Source: Alphaproteobacteria bacterium
GTDB taxonomy: Bacteria > Pseudomonadota > Alphaproteobacteria > CACIAM-22H2
Assembly (NCBI GenBank): GCA_016869415.1
Contig: VGEI01000106.1
Location: forward strand, 1 to 9,912
Reading direction: 5' to 3'
Length of the DNA: 9,912 bases
Of the stretch, positions 5,629-9,912 are shown in pieces. Position 1 is the first letter of the stretch, and every line of letters starts with the position of its first letter. Under the pieces are notes generated by a model. It searched no databases and was not told the DNA's origin. It saw only the letters and a program-made list of their open reading frames with translations. Both the position numbers and the translations under genes were made by a program.

Positions 5629-6882
5629 TCAGTCGTGCAGCCGCCGCCCCTTGGCCAAGGCGAGCTCGTCGGCGTCAGGCACATGTTCGGTGAAGTAGCC
5701 AGCCGCCTTCTTGGCGTCCATCTCGACACGCGCATCGGGCGGGATCAGATCCTCGGGGATCGGCACACGCTCGACGACCTCGATGCCCGAGCGGACCAGC
5801 GGCTCGAACTTCATGTTGCTCATCGAGACGAAACGGTCGATGCGCGTGACACCGAGCCAATGCAGCACGTCGGGCATCAGCTCCTGGAAACGCATGTCCT
5901 GCACGCCGGCCACGCACTCGGTGCGTTCGAAATAAGCCGACGCGCGGTCGCCGCCTTCCTGGCGTTTGCGCGCGTTGTAGACGAGGAACTTGGTGACTTC
6001 GCCGAGTGCCCGCCCCTCTTTGCGATTGTAGATGACCAGCCCGGCGCCGCCCTCCTGGGCGGTCTGGATGCAGACCTCGATGCCGTGCGCCAGATACGGC
6101 CGGCAGGTACAGATATCGGAGCCGAAGACGTCCGAGCCGTTGCACTCGTCGTGCACGCGGCAGGCGACTTTGCGCGCCGGATCGCGCAGAGCTGAGACGT
6201 CGCCGACGATATAGACTGTGTGACCGCCGATCGGCGGCAGGAAGCCCTTGAGATCTGGGCGCGTCACCAGCTCGGGAAACATGCCGCCGGTCTGCTCGAA
6301 CAGGCTGCGGCGCAACTCGCTCTCCTCGATGCTGAAACGCTCGGCGACACCGGGCAGGAACCACACAGGCTCGATGGCGGCCTTGGTCACGCGCACGTCG
6401 CCGCTCTCCAGCAGGATGTCCCCGTCCGGGGTCAGACGACCGGCGCGGATGGCGTCGCGAAACTCCGGCATGTTGATATGCGCTTTGGTGACGGCGATGG
6501 TCGGCCTGATGTCCCAGCCGTCCTTCAGCAGGTCAGCGAAGGCCTCGCTCACCAGATGCCCGTAGGGATCGAGCGAGACGATGGTCTTGTGGTTGGCCCA
6601 TTGCGGAAACGGACCGATCGTCTCAGCCGGCGCCGTGTTCGTCAGGTCGGGCACATGGATCGGGCTAAGCTTGCCTGCGGCGATGGCCAGGGCGCGATAA
6701 AGCGCGTAGGAGCCGGCATGGGCACCGATGACGTTACGCCGCGTCGGCTGGCTGAAGGTCCCGACGATCGGTCCGCGTTCGCGTGCAGTGGCGGCGCCCC
6801 AATGTACAGGCAGGGGTTTGGGGCCGGATCCGGGGTGGGAAGTAAGAACAATATGCCGCCGCGGCGGCTTGCGCTCGGTCAC
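5629..6882 (-). CDS. GTP cyclohydrolase II-like protein, URC1 type (uracil catabolism)
   Basis: 417 residues. The C-terminal half (about 215-375) is a GTP cyclohydrolase II domain. It has the zinc-binding C247-x10-C258-x-C260 spacing, NRKEGRALG at 286-294 (RQEGRGIG in RibA), and the later SMSNMKFEPL segment. The N-terminal 200 residues (HPGSGPKPLPVHWGA, TFSQPTRRNVIGAHAGSY) are a long extension absent from riboflavin RibA and typical of URC1 proteins (GTP_CH_N-like region). Yeast URC1 is needed for uracil degradation and is thought to open the pyrimidine ring of a uracil nucleotide rather than GTP. No riboflavin genes are nearby, while a URC4-type gene and upp follow at 6 and 8 nt, so the URC role is favoured. 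The GTG start at 6882 has GAGGA 9 nt upstream. It lies 39 nt after dctM. Substrate identity in bacteria remains inference. Confidence 0.93.
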   Translation of the reverse strand: MTERKPPRRHIVLTSHPGSGPKPLPVHWGAATARERGPIVGTFSQPTRRNVIGAHAGSYALYRALAIAAGKLSPIHVPDLTNTAPAETIGPFPQWANHKTIVSLDPYGHLVSEAFADLLKDGWDIRPTIAVTKAHINMPEFRDAIRAGRLTPDGDILLESGDVRVTKAAIEPVWFLPGVAERFSIEESELRRSLFEQTGGMFPELVTRPDLKGFLPPIGGHTVYIVGDVSALRDPARKVACRVHDECNGSDVFGSDICTCRPYLAHGIEVCIQTAQEGGAGLVIYNRKEGRALGEVTKFLVYNARKRQEGGDRASAYFERTECVAGVQDMRFQELMPDVLHWLGVTRIDRFVSMSNMKFEPLVRSGIEVVERVPIPEDLIPPDARVEMDAKKAAGYFTEHVPDADELALAKGRRLHD

Positions 6883-6921
6883 GAGAAAGCGTCCTCGTCT
6901 AAAAACGCAGTATAGCAGAGA
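6883..6921 (-). promoter_or_regulatory. dctM-URC1 gap with Shine-Dalgarno and possible -10 box
   Basis: This is the longest gap in the operon (39 nt). It contains GAGGA at 6892-6896, 9 nt before the GTG start. A TATACT hexamer at 6909-6914 resembles a sigma-70 -10 box, but no good -35 lies at 16-18 nt (TTGCTT lies at only 13 nt). A secondary internal promoter for the URC genes is possible but weakly supported; the ribosome binding site is solid. Confidence 0.35.
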
Positions 6922-8202
6922 TCAGAAAAGCAACCGGGGGAGCGCCGTCGAGATCGCCGGAACGTAGGAAATTATCATTAACACCAGTATGTTAGTAAGA
7001 ACGAAGGGCCAGATCCCGGCGATGATCTGCTCGACAGGCCTGCCCAGCGTGCTGGAGGCGACGAATAGGTCGAGCCCGAAGGGCGGCGTAATCATGCCGA
7101 TACAGATGTTGAGGCAGATCACCAGCCCGAAATGAACGGGGTCAATGCCCAGCGCCACCGAGACCGGATAGAGCGCCGGCACCATGACCAGCAGGATGGA
7201 ATTGGGGTCGACGAACATGCCGGCGACGAACAGCACCACATTCACCGCCAGCAGGAATACGACCCAATTCACGTGGTTGTCCTGGAGGAAGACGAGCAGC
7301 AGGTCGGGTACACGCGCCAGAGTGATGAAGTATGAGACCAGCGAACCCATGCCAAGCAGGATGAAAACTACGGCGATGGTGACGGCGCTGCGCTCGGCAA
7401 TGGTGACTAGTTCCGCGAGGCCATAGGCGCGGAATACAACCGTCTCGACGAAGACGGCATAGCCGACCGCCACCGCGGCGGCCTCGGTCGCGGTGAAGAT
7501 GCCGCCGTAGATACCGCCGAGGATGATCACAGGCATACCCAGGGCCCAGAGTGCTGCGACAAAAGCCTGCCAACGCTGGCCCGGCGCCGGCCTGGGCGCT
7601 GGCTTGGCCCCGCTGCGCCAGGTCTCCAGTTGCACCTGGACCATGAAGCCAAGGCCGAGGGCGATGCCGACCGCCAGGCCGCCGGCAAACAGCGCCGCGA
7701 TCGAGGTGCCGGTGAGCCAGCCGTAGATGATCAGCGTGATGCTCGGTGGGATCAGGAGAGCGCACTCAGCACTTGCGGCGATCAGGCCGAGCGAGAAGCG
7801 CTCGCGGTAGCCGGCACGCAGCAGCTCGGGGTAGAGCAGCCGTCCTAGCGCCGCTACCGTGGCCGGCGCCGATCCACAGACCGAGCCGAAGGCCATGCAG
7901 GAGACAACGGCGGTATGGCCGACGCCGCCGGCGTAGTGACCCATCGTCGCCTTGACAAGGCCAGTCAGCCGCCGGGCGATCTCGCCACGCGTCATCAGGT
8001 CGGCGGCGAAGATGAAGAACGGGATGGCCAACAGGGTCGAGGCGCCCAGGCCACCGACGATCTTCTGGATGATCACGATGTCAGGCATGAACGGGTTGAA
8101 GGCATATTTCGCGGCAATGCTCGGCACGCCCATGACCAGGAACATCTCGAAGCCCAACACCAGCATCGCTGCGGCAAGGAGACAAAGCCCGACGACGATC
8201 AC
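6922..8202 (-). CDS. dctM: TRAP transporter large permease subunit (DctM family)
   Basis: Inner-membrane subunit of a tripartite ATP-independent periplasmic transporter, which uses an ion gradient to import the solute delivered by DctP. With the GTG start at 8202 it has 426 residues, the typical length for DctM. It is strongly hydrophobic, with about 12 membrane segments. Conserved family blocks include GVPSIAAKY near the N-terminus, FFIFAADLMTRG, FGSVCGSAPATVAALG at about 105-120, and FVDPNSILLVMVPALYPV and GMITPPFGLDLFVASS towards the end. The frame is open upstream to 8313, but that stretch is Arg-rich dctQ antiframe. The GTG overlaps the dctQ stop as GTGA (8199-8202), the usual coupled dctQ-dctM junction. 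It ends 39 nt before the URC1-type gene. The substrate cannot be read from this subunit. Confidence 0.95.
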   Translation of the reverse strand: MIVVGLCLLAAAMLVLGFEMFLVMGVPSIAAKYAFNPFMPDIVIIQKIVGGLGASTLLAIPFFIFAADLMTRGEIARRLTGLVKATMGHYAGGVGHTAVVSCMAFGSVCGSAPATVAALGRLLYPELLRAGYRERFSLGLIAASAECALLIPPSITLIIYGWLTGTSIAALFAGGLAVGIALGLGFMVQVQLETWRSGAKPAPRPAPGQRWQAFVAALWALGMPVIILGGIYGGIFTATEAAAVAVGYAVFVETVVFRAYGLAELVTIAERSAVTIAVVFILLGMGSLVSYFITLARVPDLLLVFLQDNHVNWVVFLLAVNVVLFVAGMFVDPNSILLVMVPALYPVSVALGIDPVHFGLVICLNICIGMITPPFGLDLFVASSTLGRPVEQIIAGIWPFVLTNILVLMIISYVPAISTALPRLLF

Positions 8203-8708
8203 GGATGATTCTCCGCCGCCACATCTGGCGCCGGCGCCGCGACGCCGCAGAGTGCGAGCAGATAACGCAACCCCAGGAACAGGAAGCCGATCGGCACGAC
8301 GGCGTAGAGCCACACCATCGAAACGTTGAGGATCGGGCTGATCTGCCCGCTGCGCGCCACCAGCATGGCGATATCCAGGCCGAGCTTCGCCAGGTAGAGC
8401 GATGCCGCCAAGCCGGTGAGGTTGACGAGCAGCACGACGCCGCGGCGCATGGCCGGCCCCAGACTCTGCCGCAGCGCCGTCATGGCGATGTGCTGCCGGC
8501 GTTCAAGCGCCAGGCCGAGTCCGAGGAACACCACCCAGGCCAGGGCGAAGACGCCGAACTCGTCGACCCAGGCCAGGGCCGAGGCGTAGGCCGGCAGCAG
8601 GCTACGCACGGCGATGTTGAGGATGAACGCCGCGGAGAGAAGGAGAAGGATGCCGGCCAGCAGCGCGCGCTCGACGAGCCGCAAGCCGGCGAGGGCGCCG
8701 CCGATCAC
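8199..8708 (-). CDS. dctQ: TRAP transporter small permease subunit (DctQ family)
   Basis: 169-residue integral membrane protein with four hydrophobic segments at about 12-33, 45-67, 87-108 and 127-151, matching the four-helix DctQ fold that pairs with DctM. The segments ILNIAVRSLLP and WVDEFGVFALAWVVFLGLGLALERRQHI carry the recognised DctQ pattern (aromatic/acidic WxDE...F then R-x-H). The start is GTG at 8708, because an in-frame TAA occurs 11 codons upstream and no ATG lies between; the Shine-Dalgarno is poor. It starts 26 nt after dctP ends and its stop overlaps the dctM start by 4 nt. The subunit is essential but non-specific, so it says nothing about substrate. Confidence 0.93.
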   Translation of the reverse strand: MIGGALAGLRLVERALLAGILLLLSAAFILNIAVRSLLPAYASALAWVDEFGVFALAWVVFLGLGLALERRQHIAMTALRQSLGPAMRRGVVLLVNLTGLAASLYLAKLGLDIAMLVARSGQISPILNVSMVWLYAVVPIGFLFLGLRYLLALCGVAAPAPDVAAENHP

Positions 8709-8734
8709 CTCGCGAACGACGGTTCCGCCGGGGG

Positions 8735-9760
8735 TCAGTTAGCGATACCCAAGCGCTTGAGCTCGGCCTCGTAGATATCGATGACCTTCTGCCCTTCCGC
8801 ACCGGCGCGCTCGAGGAAAGCCGCTCGCGCCTTGGGATACATCAGGGCACGCAGCCTTTGGCGGTCGCCGTCGCTGGATTCGCGCACCTGGATGGTCCCG
8901 GTCTTGATGCCATCGAGCGCCGTCTTCTGTGCGGCCTCCTTGGCGCGCTCGACATCCGGCCGCGCCTCGTCGAAGGCCTTGACGATGATGTCGCGATGTC
9001 CGGCCGGCAGGCGGTTCCACCAGCCGGGATTGAACAGGACGATGTCATCGAGCACGCCGTGATCGGTGATCAGCAGGTTCTTCTGCACCTCGTGGAATTT
9101 CATCGTGTAGATCGTGTCGAGCGGATTCTCCTGCCCGTCGACCACGCCCGTCTGCAGCGCGGTGTAGAGCTCGCCGAAATTGATCGGGATGGCCGAGGCG
9201 CCCACGCCGTTGAACTGCTCGACCAGAATCTTGGAGTCCATGACGCGGAAGCGCTGCCCCTTCATGGCGTCGGCGCTGTCGAGCGGCTTGTTGGAGGTGA
9301 TGTTCTTGCGCCCGTTGGGCCAGATGCCGATGGCGACGAAGCCGCGCGAGTTGAAGCTGTCGAGAATTGCCTTGCCCATGGCGCCTTCGCGCAGCTTCTG
9401 GGCCTGCGCCCGGTCGGCCGGCATGAGGAAGGGGATGTCGAGGACCGAGACCACCGGGTTGAAGCCGCCGAGGAACCCACCCGGCATCACGGTCGCCTCG
9501 AGCGTGCCGAGTTGGACGCCTTCGTTCATCTGCCGGGCGTTGCCGAGCTGCGAGGCAGGAAAGAGCTGGATATCGACCTCGCCCTTGGTGCGCTCCTTGA
9601 CCAGGGCCGCAACCTTGATCAGCCCCTGATGCCGCGGCTGGGTCGGCGCCTCGAGATGCCCGAGCTTGGCGGTGTACTTGGCCTGCTGGGCCTCGGCAGG
9701 CGCAAGCCACAAAGCGGCAGCGAAGAGCGCGACGAGGCGCGCCGTTTTAAGAAGAATCAT
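8735..9760 (-). CDS. dctP: TRAP transporter solute-binding protein (DctP family)
   Basis: 341-residue periplasmic binding protein that gives the TRAP system its specificity. The signal peptide is MILLKTARLV plus a hydrophobic core, with likely cleavage after AEA (24). Family landmarks include LGHLEAPTQPRHQGL at 33-47, FPASQLGNARQMNEGVQLG at 67-85, GRKNITSNKPL at 150-160, GQRFRVMDS at 169-177 and the block PINFGELYTALQTGVVDGQENP at 192-213. R172 aligns with the conserved arginine that salt-bridges a carboxylate in most DctP proteins, and R151 with a second common arginine, so the ligand probably bears a carboxylate or similar anion. The ATG at 9760 has GGGGAG at a 6-nt spacing. As first gene of a unit ending in URC1-URC4-upp, its ligand may be a pyrimidine-derived or co-catabolised compound. 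That is inference from context only. Confidence 0.94.
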   Translation of the reverse strand: MILLKTARLVALFAAALWLAPAEAQQAKYTAKLGHLEAPTQPRHQGLIKVAALVKERTKGEVDIQLFPASQLGNARQMNEGVQLGTLEATVMPGGFLGGFNPVVSVLDIPFLMPADRAQAQKLREGAMGKAILDSFNSRGFVAIGIWPNGRKNITSNKPLDSADAMKGQRFRVMDSKILVEQFNGVGASAIPINFGELYTALQTGVVDGQENPLDTIYTMKFHEVQKNLLITDHGVLDDIVLFNPGWWNRLPAGHRDIIVKAFDEARPDVERAKEAAQKTALDGIKTGTIQVRESSDGDRQRLRALMYPKARAAFLERAGAEGQKVIDIYEAELKRLGIAN

Positions 9761-9766
9761 GGCGAT

Positions 9767-9772
9767 CTCCCC
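9767..9772 (-). promoter_or_regulatory. Ribosome binding site of dctP
   Basis: GGGGAG on the minus strand is placed 6 nt before the ATG at 9760. It supports this start over any upstream codon. Confidence 0.75.
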
Positions 9773-9784
9773 AGAATCCGGTTT

Positions 9785-9816
9785 CGGCGATCATGGCGAC
9801 TCGCCGGTTGAGTCGC
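9785..9816. promoter_or_regulatory. Overlapping inverted repeats in the dctP leader
   Basis: GCGACTC at 9796-9802 pairs with GAGTCGC at 9810-9816 (7 bp, 7-nt loop). CGGCGA at 9785-9790 pairs with TCGCCG at 9801-9806 (6 bp, 10-nt loop). The two stems share 9801-9802 and so cannot form together. They lie 25-56 nt upstream of the dctP start. They could be an operator or an mRNA leader structure; only the repeats themselves are certain. Confidence 0.4.
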
Positions 9817-9885
9817 AAGCGGCGAGGGTCGGAGCCGATCGATCAGATTGCGCCCGATCACGGAGCCTTGCTCGGCCTCGTAGAC

Positions 9886-9912
9886 CTAGCAGTTTGCTGA
9901 AAAACTCGGAGT
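9886..9912. mobile_element. Possible insertion-sequence terminus at the window edge
   Basis: Plus strand CTAG followed by CAGTTTGCTGAAAAACTC resembles the ends of IS5/IS1182-type elements, which often carry a GCTGAAAAACTC-like terminal repeat next to a CTAG-like target. On the minus strand the same bases encode a short SEFFSKLL or TPSFSANC-stop tail, reminiscent of transposase C-termini. Only 27 nt are available, so neither an element nor its second end can be shown. Confidence 0.25.

Larger units (their letters stand above)
9773..9912. other. Leader/intergenic region upstream of dctP, truncated by the window edge
   Basis: 140 nt with no supportable gene. It holds overlapping inverted repeats (9785-9816) and, at 9886-9912, a stretch resembling an insertion-sequence end. 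I cannot place a convincing -35/-10 pair. The promoter of the TRAP-URC operon should lie here or just beyond the window. Confidence 0.5.

Noticed and set aside
5344..6195. Plus-strand open frame of 283 codons spanning the URC4-URC1 junction
   Set aside because: It crosses two convincing minus-strand genes and shows no recognisable domain.
5629..6882. Riboflavin biosynthesis ribA
   Set aside because: The domain is shared, but the 200-residue N-terminal extension, absence of other rib genes and adjacency to URC4-type and upp genes favour the URC1 type.
8203..8313. Extended N-terminus for dctM (start at 8313)
   Set aside because: The 37 extra residues are Arg-rich shadow of dctQ. The GTG at 8202 overlapping the dctQ stop gives the family-typical 426 residues.
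8858..9811. Plus-strand open frame of 317 codons opposite dctP
   Set aside because: It is antisense to an intact DctP with signal peptide and signature motifs; its product is unstructured-looking shadow sequence.
1..9912. CRISPR array, tRNA, rRNA, phage or integrase genes
   Set aside because: No regularly spaced direct repeats, no cloverleaf-like segment and no recombinase or phage protein were seen on either strand.

Overview
GC-rich bacterial DNA, most likely from an alphaproteobacterium such as a Rhizobiales-type soil or aquatic heterotroph; a betaproteobacterium is also possible. This is inferred from gene content and codon style, and no taxonomic marker is present. All nine supported genes lie on the minus strand, so transcription runs from the right edge to the left. 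Nearly every base is coding. There are no RNA genes, CRISPR arrays or complete mobile elements.

Right part (about 9760 down to 3743): one tight six-gene set. It starts with a complete tripartite TRAP transporter: dctP solute-binding protein, dctQ small membrane subunit and dctM large membrane subunit. Three genes follow that match the URC (uracil catabolism) pathway first described in the yeast Lachancea kluyveri: a GTP cyclohydrolase II-like protein (URC1 type), a DUF1688/URC4-Urg3 protein, and uracil phosphoribosyltransferase (upp, URC6 role). Gaps are -4 to 39 nt, which indicates a single operon. The likely logic is import of a pyrimidine-related compound, conversion of uracil to UMP by Upp, ring opening by the URC1-type enzyme, and processing of the ribosylurea-type intermediate towards urea by the URC4-type protein. 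No urease or urea amidolyase gene lies in the window.

Middle (3478-3742): a 265-nt spacer separating the two transport/catabolic units. It holds a striking 36-bp dyad (16 of 18 pairs complementary, no central loop), a possible sigma-54-like element and a strong ribosome binding site.

Left part (3477 down to 1): an ABC importer resembling the putative 2-aminoethylphosphonate family (PhnS2/PhnT2/PhnU2 type): periplasmic binding protein, ATPase, and a two-domain permease cut by the left window edge. A perfect 10-bp-stem hairpin lies between the binding-protein and ATPase genes. No phosphonate-degrading enzyme is visible.

Right edge (9773-9912): a non-coding leader upstream of dctP with overlapping inverted repeats and, at the extreme edge, a short stretch resembling an insertion-sequence terminus.

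The most notable content is the bacterial URC operon physically joined to a TRAP transporter. URC is a little-studied route for pyrimidine ring degradation with incompletely defined chemistry, and a TRAP system would be an unusual uptake partner for it.
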